Position numbers and translations under genes: made by a program
Notes under the pieces: model-generated
Seen by the model: only the letters and a program-made list of their open reading frames with translations
Told to the model about the DNA's origin: nothing
Databases searched by the model: none
In this document: positions 26,364 to 36,093 of the stretch, in pieces
How the letters are laid out: each line of letters starts with the position of its first letter
Numbering within the stretch: position 1 is the stretch's first letter
Source: JAKAWQ01 sp963840545
GTDB taxonomy: Bacteria; Pseudomonadota; Alphaproteobacteria; Acetobacterales; Acetobacteraceae
Assembly: GCA_963840545.1 (NCBI GenBank)
Contig: CAWIZE010000007.1
Location: forward strand, 1 to 64,000
DNA: 64,000 nucleotides
Reading direction: 5' to 3'

Positions 26364-27614
26364 ATGTGCGTTGGCGCGCTAGCTGCCGTGATCTGTCAGT
26401 TGCTGCGGCAGCCCCTGGTGGTAGGCTACTTGATCGCCGGGATCGTGGTCGGGCCACACACGCCGGGCCTGGTCGTCCCTACGCAGCGGGTCCTCCTCCT
26501 CTCGCAGCTCGCCATTGCCATACTGATTTTCTCGATCGGTCTGGAGTTCCAATTTCGCCGGCTGATACGGCTTGCTCCCACCGCCGGATTGGTAGCCCTA
26601 ATCCAGATCGCTTCGATGATCTGGCTGGGCTATCTGGCGGCACGCCTGATGGGTTGGACGCCGTGGGAGAGCCTGGTGACCGGCGCGATTGTGTCGATTT
26701 CCGGCGCTGTCATCATAGCCAAGGCCCTGGAAGAGGTGCCGGTGGATTCCAGGGTCCGGGAATTGGTCTTTGGCGTGGTGCTGTGCGAAGACGTGATCGG
26801 GGTCTTGCTGTTGGTGGTGTTCAACACGCTGGCGAACGGGGGTAAGCTTTCGCTTGGCGCGCTCTCGATCAACACCGGCCTCCTGATTTCATTTATCATA
26901 GCGGTGATTTTGATCGGATTGAATACGGTCCCGCACGTGGTGCGCAGGGTCGCGCGGTCCAACCGGCCGGAAGCCCTCTTGATTACCAGCCTGGGGCTGT
27001 GCTTCGCCTTTGCAGTGATTGCCGAACGGTTGGGTTACTCGGTCGTGCTGGGCACGTTCCTGGCCGGATCGTTGGTGGCCGAGTTGGGACGGGGAGCGGA
27101 GATTGAGAAGTTGATGGAGCCGGTACGGCACGTCTTCGGCGCGATTTTCTTCGTTTCGGTCGGGATGCTCATCGACCCGCGGGTCCTGGCAACGCACTGG
27201 TTCGCGCTGGTGGTCCTCAGCATCGTGGTCGTCGCGGGCAAGATCATCAGCGTCACGATCGCCTCGGCACTCGTTGGCGAGCGTCCCAATACCGCGGTCA
27301 AAACCGGGTTCACAATGGCGCAGATCGGCGTGTTCTCGATCCTTGTCGCCGGTATTGGCCCGGGCGGTTTCGCCGCGCGCGGCACTCTTTACTCATTGAC
27401 GGTGGGGGTCGTCGCCATAACCGCCTTTCTGTGCCCATTGCTGATCCGGGCGTCCAATCCGGTTGCAGATTGGATCGATCACCATCTCCCCATGCCGGCC
27501 CAGAGCGCGCTTTCTCTATATGGCGGCTGGCTGGACCGAATCCGCAAATCTCCTGAACCCGCGACGATTGAGGGAGGCGAGGCCGGCGAGAGCGAGTTGA
27601 CGGCCCATAAGTGA
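26364..27614 (+). CDS. CPA2/Kef-type cation:proton antiporter, 5'-truncated
   Basis: Membrane protein of about 416 residues from ATG 26364 (GGGGG upstream), with GTG 26337 inside the IS end as an alternative. Family landmarks are LLRQPLVVGYLIAGIVVGP, ILIFSIGLEFQFRRL, TGAIVSISGAVIIAKALEE and GTFLAGSLVAE, with about 12 hydrophobic spans and a short hydrophilic tail without a TrkA-N domain. The first 17 residues are stranded at 24873, beyond the IS. GC content and codon choice (more ATT, TTG, GTT) differ from core genes, consistent with arrival by transfer. The missing N-terminus may still allow function because the first full span is kept. Confidence 0.82.
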   Translation: MCVGALAAVICQLLRQPLVVGYLIAGIVVGPHTPGLVVPTQRVLLLSQLAIAILIFSIGLEFQFRRLIRLAPTAGLVALIQIASMIWLGYLAARLMGWTPWESLVTGAIVSISGAVIIAKALEEVPVDSRVRELVFGVVLCEDVIGVLLLVVFNTLANGGKLSLGALSINTGLLISFIIAVILIGLNTVPHVVRRVARSNRPEALLITSLGLCFAFAVIAERLGYSVVLGTFLAGSLVAELGRGAEIEKLMEPVRHVFGAIFFVSVGMLIDPRVLATHWFALVVLSIVVVAGKIISVTIASALVGERPNTAVKTGFTMAQIGVFSILVAGIGPGGFAARGTLYSLTVGVVAITAFLCPLLIRASNPVADWIDHHLPMPAQSALSLYGGWLDRIRKSPEPATIEGGEAGESELTAHK

Positions 27615-27652
27615 GCGTTCCCTCGGCCATGGTGAGCTGCCTCCGAATTCTC

Positions 27653-27681
27653 TGGACACGGTATTGTTGAGAGAAGAGGGA
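27653..27681. repeat. Solitary inverted IS end
   Basis: These 29 bases (plus TTCTC just before) match the right end of the IS at 26315-26343 in inverted orientation with one mismatch (T for C at 27668). The match stops at the start of orfA upstream sequence. The antiporter is therefore bracketed by two inverted IS ends. Confidence 0.75.
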
Positions 27682-27709
27682 TTAAATCGCCGTTAGCCGA
27701 TCTTATTCA

Positions 27710-28200
27710 GTGCACCCCAACGGCGCGGTTCACCAGTGGAGGAAGGATCCACCCAGGGAGTTGTCGGTAGGCCCTGGTAGCTGACGAGCGGCTCGATCGG
27801 GTAACCGGGCGGGCCGAAGCCTCGTGACAAAGGCCGCCTTTGGGCGGTTGAGCAATCCGGCAGGCCGTAACGTGAGTAAAGCCTGAGCAGGCCTCGAAAG
27901 TGAAGTCATGGACGCCGACCCGCCTGAATAACGGGGGAGGTCCGCGTGGAACGGGGAAGCAACCGACAGACGCACCCGTTTCGGTCCATCGGGGTAGTGG
28001 GCACGGCATGTCAGAAGGGTGAGCCGGGTAATTGGGGGAGGCCCGTGTGGACGGAGGTCGCGCCTCCGACATCGTCTCACCGATCGTCCCCGCGGGTGTC
28101 GGACAGGGTCGTGGTACTCCGAGGCTGGGTAACGCCAGCGGAGGGAAGGACCCTGACTTCTGGTGCGCTTTCGAAAGCCCTCGGGAGCCAGAATACGGGT
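27710..28200 (+). mobile_element. Group II intron 5' half (domain I), copy 2, no maturase
   Basis: Starts GTGCACCCC right after TTATTCA (27703-27709). The sequence TGAATAA at 27925-27931, exactly complementary to that 7-base exon end, lies in the loop of a CCCG/CGGG hairpin, as expected for EBS1 pairing with IBS1. Other structured-RNA stretches typical of intron domain I are TAACGTGAGTAAAGCCTGAG and GCCTCGAAAGTGAAGTCATG. No reverse-transcriptase gene follows, so it is a dead 5' fragment. The 3' limit is not sharp. Confidence 0.65.
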
Positions 28201-28256
28201 ATTCACCTTGCGGCCCCTTGCCGCCAACCGAGACAGGACGCGGGCGTTGTGGTCAC

Positions 28257-28682
28257 CTATGTGTATTTGGCCATCGACAGAATAGACGTGCAGTGTGTCC
28301 AACCACGTCCAGAATCGTGACCCGTCGGCCCTCTTGCGCCGGCCTTCAGCCAGAACGTCGTGGGCGCTTTGAATTCAGTGCCCGGGATTATCACCACAAA
28401 GCTTTGCCACCCCCACGTGCAGGCGTGATCCGACCCCGGCTCGCTCGGGCCAACCCCACCTCTGAGCGAGTTCTGATCGAAAGCGAAGTTTGGCGGCGCA
28501 CTGATGACTGTACGGTCGCTCTCACAGACGTGTCTCTTGCCGTCGAGGCCAGTTGGGGCGGTCCTGCATTGGGCGTTCACGGTCTCCAGGGCTGCCTGGT
28601 TTTGGGCCCTTGCGGGCGGAGAACTTCCAGCGGTCAAGAGTGCGACAAATGCGACCGCGACGAAGATGCTCATTCGGGCCAT
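28257..28682 (-). CDS. Small secreted protein of unknown function
   Basis: Protein of 141 residues from ATG 28682 with GGGAGGT upstream. A clear signal peptide (MARMSIFVAVAFVALLTAGS, cleavage after ARAQ) precedes a mature part with two cysteines that could pair (CRTAP, VCESD) and a third in HACTWGW. The C-terminal 15 residues (THCTSILSMAKYT) may be foreign, because the frame runs into the border of the intron fragment. I do not recognise the family. Confidence 0.6.
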   Translation of the reverse strand: MARMSIFVAVAFVALLTAGSSPPARAQNQAALETVNAQCRTAPTGLDGKRHVCESDRTVISAPPNFAFDQNSLRGGVGPSEPGSDHACTWGWQSFVVIIPGTEFKAPTTFWLKAGARGPTGHDSGRGWTHCTSILSMAKYT

Positions 28683-29013
28683 TCATTACCTCCCAGCGCC
28701 GGATTGGGTCGAGCGGAATGGTTGGCATGAGCAAATGCACAGTGCCTCGGGCGGAAAAATCCGCCCCATGGCTGTTTGTATGATACCGATAGCGGAACAT
28801 TACAACGACGAAAGAGACAGTACCCTGATCGGACGCCATCCTGAGCTGCCCCGGCGCGGTATCAGGGTCCGGTTGCCATCCTAGCGATTGCGAGGAGGGC
28901 AGGATCGAACCGTACCGGCCCGCCCGTCCCGGCCATATCGGCTTCGGCGGCCTCGAGGCCCTGAAACCGGCGGCAGCCCCACCATCCTCGAACCTGGGAC
29001 CGGCGAGGCCGGC
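28683..29013. other. Intergenic region with a hairpin
   Basis: No convincing gene. It holds the promoter area of the secreted protein and a perfect 7-bp stem with an A4 loop, GGGCGGA-AAAA-TCCGCCC (28749-28766), without a T-tract. A minus-strand open stretch near 28862-28933 is too short to support. Confidence 0.4.
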
Positions 29014-29589
29014 TCACGCCGCGCCGATTTCCTCGCCCGCGTCGCGGATGCGGAAGGTGAACGGCTCGGGCGCGCCATCCTCGGGCGGCGGGTCCTCCGC
29101 CTCGTCGCCGATGCGGAAGGTGAAGCGCAGCTTCGGCTTGTCTGCGGTCCGCGCCCCGGGGGCGAGGTTGGGTTTCGGGTCGGCGTAGCGTTCGGGCGCG
29201 TGGGCGCGCAGCAGCAGCGCGAGCAGCCGATCGCTGTAGCGCCGCACCGTGGCCACCACCTTCCCCCCGCTCATCACGGGCTCTTCGGTCCCCTGCACCG
29301 CCCGGCGATAGGCCTCCGTCTCGAGCGCGGCGAGGGCGATGGTCAGCGCGTCGTCCCAGCGCTCCGCAAAGAGCGGATCGGTGTCCCGCCAGTGGTAAAC
29401 GGTCCCCTTCGAGCGGCCGGCGGCGACCGCGCCGGCGACGATGCTGCCCGTGGCGGCGACCGCGCAGAGGAACCTCGTCTTGGCCGCGGTGGTCGCGCGC
29501 GAGAAGGTGCGCCGCCCCGGGCCGTGGATCAGGTCCGATCTCGGCATGGCACGGCGGCCGGTCGGCAGGCCTGTCCTGTGTGCGCTCAT
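29014..29589 (-). CDS. HTH protein resembling a phage terminase small subunit
   Basis: Protein of 191 residues from ATG 29589 (GGGGGGCAGC upstream). The N-terminal helix-turn-helix region (KTRFLCAVAATGSIVAGAVA, RSKGTVYHWRDTDPLFAERW) is followed by EALETEAYRRAVQG-type helices and RRYSDRLLALLLRAHAPERY, a pattern seen in small terminase-like proteins of alphaproteobacterial prophages. No large terminase, portal or capsid gene of a tailed phage lies nearby, so it is an orphan or a domesticated remnant. It borders the mobile island, which fits a prophage scar (inference). Confidence 0.6.
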   Translation of the reverse strand: MSAHRTGLPTGRRAMPRSDLIHGPGRRTFSRATTAAKTRFLCAVAATGSIVAGAVAAGRSKGTVYHWRDTDPLFAERWDDALTIALAALETEAYRRAVQGTEEPVMSGGKVVATVRRYSDRLLALLLRAHAPERYADPKPNLAPGARTADKPKLRFTFRIGDEAEDPPPEDGAPEPFTFRIRDAGEEIGAA

Positions 29590-30225
29590 CAAGCTGCCCC
29601 CCCATGGGCTGTCCTGCGGGTTTTCCGGCGGGCTTTCCTGTGGGCCCGCCTGTCCGATCCGCCGCCCACGCGGGGACGCGCCGCATGTCCGCGGTCATCC
29701 TCCTCGCACGCCGGGGGCGTCAGCCGCGCGCCACCCGCGGACGATCCCGCCGCGCCGGCACGATACGGCCGGCAGGATACGACAAGAACGATACAACCAG
29801 AACGATACAATACGTACTAACGCCCATTGGATCAATAGCAATTCATGTCATAATTGCTACGATCGTATCGGTTTGCGGTCTTGAAGCGTCATTGCGGCCG
29901 ATTTCCGCGCGATGACCAAAGCGCCTGGGAAAAATCCGTAACGCCGCCACCCGCCCCCGCGATCGCCCGGGGCGCCCGTGCTTGCGATCGCGCGTGCGCT
30001 GCCCTTACGGTCGGTCCGAACAGAGGCTCAGGCGAAGCCGCGAGGGCTCCGGCCCCGGGCGGATGCCGGCTGTCGCGATTCCGCGATGGCGGAGGACGAG
30101 AGGCGACAAGGATTGGTCCCGTGACCGAGTGCTTGCGCGGTGCCGGCGGCAAGGCCGGAAAAAGCGCGGACGCGCGCTCCGGCGGGCGCATCCTGCCATG
30201 GCGTGGCACGGTGCCGGGCGCGGGG
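29590..30225. other. Non-coding region with a low-GC core
   Basis: This 636-base gap shows no gene I can support. Its centre (about 29755-29880) is strikingly AT-rich and carries four GATAC iterons; the right half is GC-rich and leads into the lipoprotein gene. Confidence 0.45.
29762..29817. repeat. Four GATAC iterons at exact 14-bp spacing
   Basis: GATAC begins at 29762, 29776, 29790 and 29804, each in a 14-bp unit such as CGATACAACCAGAA. An inverted GTATC lies at 29865. The regular spacing suggests either a small tandem duplication or an array of binding sites. Confidence 0.55.
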
Positions 30226-30816
30226 ATGCGCAGGTCCGCGCTCTCCCTTCTTCTCGCCTTGTCGGCCTGCGCCGCTTCGCTTCCGCTTCCGCCATCGCCC
30301 CCGGCAGAGCCGGCCCTCGCATCGGCCGCGCCCGCTCCGCCCCAGCACATCGCGCCCCAGCACATCGCGCCCCAGCACATCACGTCCCAGCACATCACGT
30401 CCCAGCAAATCACGTCCCAGCAAATCACGTCCCAGCCCGGGGCAACCGAGCACGCCCGCGCCGGGCAGCCGCCGGCCATCGGCGCGCTTACGGACAAATC
30501 GGCCGCCGCTTCAGGGTTCTCGCCCGACACGATCGCCAAGGCGGGCCGCGCCATGGCGCAGATCACCAAGCTCAATTCGCTCTTCGCCGCGGAGATGGCG
30601 AGCACCAGCGATCCCAAGATCCAGGGCGCGATCTATGCGGATTTCCAGAAGAAATACATGGCGGCCATCAATGCGCAGGGCCTCACCATGAGCGCCTACC
30701 TCCAGGTGCTCAACGCGGCTGCGAAAGACCCGGGACTATCCGAGGAGCTGGGCGCGCCCAACTCCTCCGGCGCCGGGAAGCCTGCGGCGGCCACCGCCCC
30801 TGCCGCGCCGCAGTGA
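30226..30816 (+). CDS. DUF4168-like lipoprotein with a pentapeptide-repeat linker
   Basis: Protein of 196 residues from ATG 30226. A lipobox (LLLALSAC, Cys at about residue 14) marks it as a lipoprotein. Residues 40-69 are six tandem pentapeptides of the type QHIAP/QHITS. The C-terminal domain (FSPDTIAKAGRAMAQITKLN to YLQVLNAAAKDPGLSEEL) resembles DUF4168, a helical periplasmic domain of unknown role. The repeat is encoded by a 15-bp minisatellite, so its length may vary between strains. Confidence 0.65.
   Translation: MRRSALSLLLALSACAASLPLPPSPPAEPALASAAPAPPQHIAPQHIAPQHITSQHITSQQITSQQITSQPGATEHARAGQPPAIGALTDKSAAASGFSPDTIAKAGRAMAQITKLNSLFAAEMASTSDPKIQGAIYADFQKKYMAAINAQGLTMSAYLQVLNAAAKDPGLSEELGAPNSSGAGKPAAATAPAAPQ
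30343..30432. repeat. 15-bp tandem repeat in the lipoprotein gene, six copies
   Basis: Units of the form CAGCACATCGCGCCC or CAGCAAATCACGTCC, in frame, encoding the QHIAP/QQITS pentapeptides. Confidence 0.85.
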
Positions 30817-31012
30817 GCACCCGTGCCCTTGCCGGGAACCGGCGACGGACCGTCGGGCCCCGGCACGCCCATCGGCAAGGTCGCCGGCGTCGCGACCAAC
30901 GCGGCGACGATCGGCGATGGTCGCGCCACGCAGGCCACCGCCACCGGCAATGGCCCAACGCTCACCCGCCCCTCACCCGCGAAGCCGCCCGCGCCGCCCG
31001 CGGCGGCCTTCC

Positions 31013-31447
31013 TCAATGCCATTGCGAGAGCTCGACCGTCACGCCCTCGGGTCCTTCGAGAAACACCAGCTTCCGCGCATGGAAATCGAGAATCCCGCTG
31101 CGTGTCGCGAAGCCGCCCTCGCGCATCCTGCGGACCTCGGCATCGACATCGTCGACCGCGAAGCAGATATGGTTGAGGCCGACCTTGTGCAGGTCGTGGA
31201 TATTCGGATCAATGATGCTCTCGGGATTTCGGTAGTGCAGAAGCTGGATCTCGGTGCGCGGCGTCACCTGCTCGAGAACCATGGTGACATGGTCCGCCTC
31301 GATGTCCGCAACCCCCATGTAGGAGGCGAAGGGCTCGCCGGCGATGACGACGGAGATCGCCTCCTTGAAGCCGAGCACGCCGAAGAACCGGCGCGCCCGG
31401 TCAAGATCGCGCACCACGATCGTCAGGTGGTCGAAGCTCCGCACCAT
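31013..31447 (-). CDS. VOC family (glyoxalase/dioxygenase superfamily) protein
   Basis: Protein of 144 residues from ATG 31447, with GGGAG upstream. It starts FDHLTIVVRDLDRARRFF, the standard VOC opening with a metal-binding histidine, and ends LVFLEGPEGVTVELSQW with the glutamate of the second module. HICFAVDDVDAEVRRM supplies the second metal histidine. These residues suggest an active metal site. VOC members range from lyases to dioxygenases and resistance proteins, so the substrate is open. Confidence 0.82.
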   Translation of the reverse strand: MVRSFDHLTIVVRDLDRARRFFGVLGFKEAISVVIAGEPFASYMGVADIEADHVTMVLEQVTPRTEIQLLHYRNPESIIDPNIHDLHKVGLNHICFAVDDVDAEVRRMREGGFATRSGILDFHARKLVFLEGPEGVTVELSQWH

Positions 31448-31736
31448 CGCCGTTCTCCCGATCCGCAATCGCCCCTGATCGGCGGCGCCCGGCCGCTCGG
31501 CCTTCGCCCCGCCGGCGGAACAATTCTTGCGACCTGCCCATACCCGAGTCAACCGCTTCCGCCCCTGCGCGCCAACGCCTTCCCCCGAGCGCCCAACCCC
31601 CCGGAGCGCCCAGCCCTCCGGAGCGCCTTGCGTGCCCCGCCCGGCTGACGCATCATCGCGCCGGGCCCATCGCAGAATCCCGTGGCGCGGGCTCCCGCCC
31701 GGTCCGCAGCGGGTTCCGCCGCCGGAGTTTCACGCG

Positions 31737-32798
31737 ATGACAATGTCCGGGGCGGCGAGCCGATCGTGCGCAAGTCCGCAAGCCGTCGTCGCGCCCCTGA
31801 CGCGCGCCGCCATCTTCCTGGTGCTCACCGTCAACCCCGGCGACGAAAGTCGCATCGCCGTGCGCGCGCTCTCGGCGGATCTCGCCGCGCTCGTTCGCGC
31901 CGTCGGCACGCGCGATCTCGAGGGCGGCCTTTCCTGTGTGATGGGCGTCGGGTCGGACGCCTGGGATCGCCTCTTCGGCCCGCCGCGGCCGGCGGAGCTC
32001 CATCCGTTCCGCGAGCTCCGCGCCGGATCGCGCCACGCCGTCGCAACACCCGGAGACCTGCTCTTCCACATCCGCGCCGGGCGGATGGATCTCTGCTTCG
32101 AGCTGGCGGCCACCATCACGGCGCGGCTCGGCGACGCCGTTTCGCCCGTGGACGAGGTCCATGGCTTCCGTTATTTCGACGCCCGCGACCTCGTCGGTTT
32201 CGTCGACGGAACGGAGAACCCGACCGGCCGGGCGGCGATCGACGCCACGCTGATCGGCGCCGAGGACCCCGAATTCGCCGCCGGCAGCTATGTCATCGTG
32301 CAGAAATACCTCCACGACCTCGCGGCCTGGAATCGCCTCTCGACGGAGGCGCAGGAGCGGATCATCGGCCGCACCAAGCTCTCCGACATCGAGCTCGCTG
32401 ACGAAGTCAAGCCGGCCTTCGCCCACAATGCGCTGACCACCATCGTGGAGGACGGCAAAGAGAAGAAAATCCTGCGCGACAACATGGCGTTCGGCCGCGC
32501 CGCGCACGGCGAGTTCGGCACCTATTTCATCGGCTATGCGTGCTCGCCGCGAAGGATCGAGCAGATGCTGGTGAACATGTTCGTCGGCCGGCCGCCCGGC
32601 AATTACGACCGGCTGCTGGATTTCAGCCGCGCCGTGACGGGCAGCCTTTTTTTCGTCCCCTCCGCGACATTCCTCGAAGACGCGGCGGCCGGCGAAGCCC
32701 CGGACTCGGCGTCGCTGCCCACGGACAGCCCGTCCCCGCCCGCGCCCAGCCGGTCGGCCCGGGAGGGTTCGCTCGGCATCGGCTCGCTCAGGGCGTGA
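31737..32798 (+). CDS. Dye-decolorizing peroxidase (DyP), encapsulin cargo
   Basis: Heme peroxidase of 353 residues from ATG 31737 (CCGGAG upstream). The DyP motif GFVDGTENP (distal Asp) is near residue 156, AFAHN contains the proximal heme histidine, and DNMAFGRAAHGEFGTYFIGY is the conserved C-terminal region. After the fold comes a Pro/Ser-rich linker and the tail EGSLGIGSLRA, which matches the known encapsulin-targeting peptide SLxIGSLR. The encapsulin shell gene follows 151 bp downstream. The enzyme is therefore expected to be packaged in the nanocompartment, with a role in peroxide or oxidative stress (family knowledge). Confidence 0.92.
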   Translation: MTMSGAASRSCASPQAVVAPLTRAAIFLVLTVNPGDESRIAVRALSADLAALVRAVGTRDLEGGLSCVMGVGSDAWDRLFGPPRPAELHPFRELRAGSRHAVATPGDLLFHIRAGRMDLCFELAATITARLGDAVSPVDEVHGFRYFDARDLVGFVDGTENPTGRAAIDATLIGAEDPEFAAGSYVIVQKYLHDLAAWNRLSTEAQERIIGRTKLSDIELADEVKPAFAHNALTTIVEDGKEKKILRDNMAFGRAAHGEFGTYFIGYACSPRRIEQMLVNMFVGRPPGNYDRLLDFSRAVTGSLFFVPSATFLEDAAAGEAPDSASLPTDSPSPPAPSRSAREGSLGIGSLRA

Positions 32799-32824
32799 TG
32801 AGCTTCGCTCATCGCGCTCCCGTC

Positions 32825-32866
32825 TTTGTCCGGCGATCTTTGTCCGGCGATCTTTGTCCGGCGATC
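32825..32866. repeat. 14-bp tandem repeat between DyP and encapsulin genes
   Basis: Three perfect copies of TTTGTCCGGCGATC, between the DyP stop and the encapsulin ribosome site. Confidence 0.85.
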
Positions 32867-32949
32867 GATTTCCTGGCTTGCCCTTGGGCTTGGGTGGGCA
32901 GCGCGGCGACCCCGCCTGACGCCATGGCGATCTCGAGGAGACTCCCGGC

Positions 32950-33768
32950 ATGAATAACCTCCATCGCGCGCTGGCCCCGATCTCCGAGCTCGCATGGGCG
33001 GCGATCGAGGAGGAGGCCGCGCGCACGCTCAAGTGCTATCTCGCGGCCCGCCGCGTGGTGGATCTGGAGGGGCCCGCCGGCGTAGGCCTCTCCGCTGTCG
33101 GCACCGGCCATCTGCGCGCCGTCGCGGCGCCGGCGGACGGCATCCTCGCCCGCCAGCGCGAGGTGAAGGCGCTGGTCGAGCTGCGCGTCCCCTTCGAGCT
33201 CGATCGCGGCCAGATCGACGACGTGCAGCGCGGCGCCAACGACTCGGACTGGCAGCCGGTGAAGGACGCCGCCCGCCGCATCGCCTTCGCCGAGGACCGC
33301 GCCATCTTCGAAGGCTACGAGGCCGCCGGCATTCAGGGCATCCGCCAGGGCACCGGCAACCCGATCGTGACGCTCCCCGCCGATCCCCGCGATTACCCGG
33401 ACGCCATCGCCCAGGCGCTCAGCCAGCTGCGCCTGGTCGGCGTCAACGGCCCCTATTCCGTCGTGCTCGGCGCCGACGCCTACATCTCCGTCAGCGAAAC
33501 CCGCGACCACGGATATCCGGTATTGGAGCATGTCAGGCGCCTCGTCAACGGCGAGATCGTCTGGGCGCCCGCGATCGTCGGCGGCTTCGTGCTGAGCACC
33601 CGCGGCGGCGATTTCGACCTCCATCTCGGCCAGGACGTCTCGATCGGCTATTCCAGCCACACCGATCAAGCCGTCCGGCTCTATTTGCAGGAAAGCTTCA
33701 CGTTCCTCCTGCTCACCGCCGAGGCGTCCGTCGCGCTCGCCGCTGCGGACGCGCCGCGAACCGCCTGA
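32950..33768 (+). CDS. Encapsulin shell protein (HK97 fold, family 1)
   Basis: Protein of 272 residues from ATG 32950 (GAGGAGACTCCC upstream). It matches family 1 encapsulins: N-terminal LHRALAPISELAWAAIEEEA, ARRVVDLEGPAGVGLSAV, VLGADAYISVSETRDHGYPV and GGDFDLHLGQDVSIGYSSH near the C-terminus. Such shells self-assemble into icosahedral compartments. The cargo-binding patch usually lies near the N-terminal helix. The DyP gene upstream carries the matching targeting tail, so the two make a complete system. Confidence 0.93.
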   Translation: MNNLHRALAPISELAWAAIEEEAARTLKCYLAARRVVDLEGPAGVGLSAVGTGHLRAVAAPADGILARQREVKALVELRVPFELDRGQIDDVQRGANDSDWQPVKDAARRIAFAEDRAIFEGYEAAGIQGIRQGTGNPIVTLPADPRDYPDAIAQALSQLRLVGVNGPYSVVLGADAYISVSETRDHGYPVLEHVRRLVNGEIVWAPAIVGGFVLSTRGGDFDLHLGQDVSIGYSSHTDQAVRLYLQESFTFLLLTAEASVALAAADAPRTA

Positions 33769-33992
33769 AGCCGAGGCGGCGCCGGCATAAGGGCGGTCCG
33801 GCCCGCGAATTCCCCCGGCGCCCCCCGAACCGTCGGGAAATATTACAGGAATGCATCAGCCCCTTCGCGGCCGTCAGTCTATTTGATTGGATTGTCTCGA
33901 TATTATAACCCACGGCACGTTGGTATGGAAATTGCTCCTGGTCTCGCATTCGGCACGCATCCGACGTGCGGCGAGGCAAGGGAGAAATCCGG

Positions 33993-34568
33993 ATGATGCA
34001 CAAATTCCTGGCGGCTGCGGCGGCTTCGCTTCTCGCCGGCACCGTGGCCGCACACGCCAACCCGATCACGATCACCGGCACCTACGGCCTCGCATTCGCG
34101 GGGACGGACGGACCGACGCTCAACGGCGATCTGGGTCGCCAGGTTGGCCACAGCCAAACCCACGCTTTCACGGAATCTCTCACCCTGAACGATCCGACCA
34201 GGGCGACGGACTTCTTCAGCGCGGCGCCCAACAACCGATCGAGCGGGTCGGGAACCATCACGGTCGATTTCAGCTTCGCCTCGCCGAGCGCGGAAACCAT
34301 CACCGACACCGCGTCCTACACGGCGAACACGCGCACCGACACCAACTCGATCACCTGGGCGAGCAACCTGCTCGTGGTCGATTTCGCGGACGGCTACGAT
34401 CTCGACATCACGTTGAACAATGCGTCCGACTGGACGCTCTACCCGACCATCAGCTTCAAGCTCGTCGACCCGCCCTCGCCGGTGCCCGAGCCGACCTCGT
34501 TCGCCCTCCTCGGCACCGCCCTCGTGGGCCTCTTCGGCCTGACGACCCGCCGCAAGCGCGCCTCATAG
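33993..34568 (+). CDS. PEP-CTERM sorted exported protein
   Basis: Protein of 191 residues from ATG 33993 (AAGGGAGAAATCCGG upstream). A signal peptide ends at AHA (about residue 23). The C-terminus is a standard PEP-CTERM signal: VPEPTSFALL, a hydrophobic helix, then RRKRAS. Such proteins are cut and anchored by exosortase, which is not in this window. The mature part is Thr/Ser/Asp-rich beta sequence without a known domain. An AT-rich stretch just upstream (TTGATT...TTATAA around 33883-33908) could hold the promoter. Confidence 0.8.
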   Translation: MMHKFLAAAAASLLAGTVAAHANPITITGTYGLAFAGTDGPTLNGDLGRQVGHSQTHAFTESLTLNDPTRATDFFSAAPNNRSSGSGTITVDFSFASPSAETITDTASYTANTRTDTNSITWASNLLVVDFADGYDLDITLNNASDWTLYPTISFKLVDPPSPVPEPTSFALLGTALVGLFGLTTRRKRAS

Positions 34569-34653
34569 CCGCCCGGCCCGCGGGCCGGTTGCGCCCGTCC
34601 GCCGCGTTTGGGAGAAACGTCCCGGCTTCTCCCGAGAGCGACGCGCGCAGCCG

Positions 34654-36089
<1,436 letters not shown>

Positions 36090-36093
<4 letters not shown>

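Noticed and set aside
27730..28302. Minus-strand open frame over the intron fragment
   Set aside because: It runs antisense through structured intron RNA sequence and has no recognisable domain.
28749..28766. Rho-independent terminator at the GGGCGGA hairpin
   Set aside because: The stem is good but no T-tract follows on either strand.
29762..29817. CRISPR array or plasmid-type origin at the GATAC repeats
   Set aside because: Units are only 14 bp with no spacers, and no cas or rep gene is nearby.
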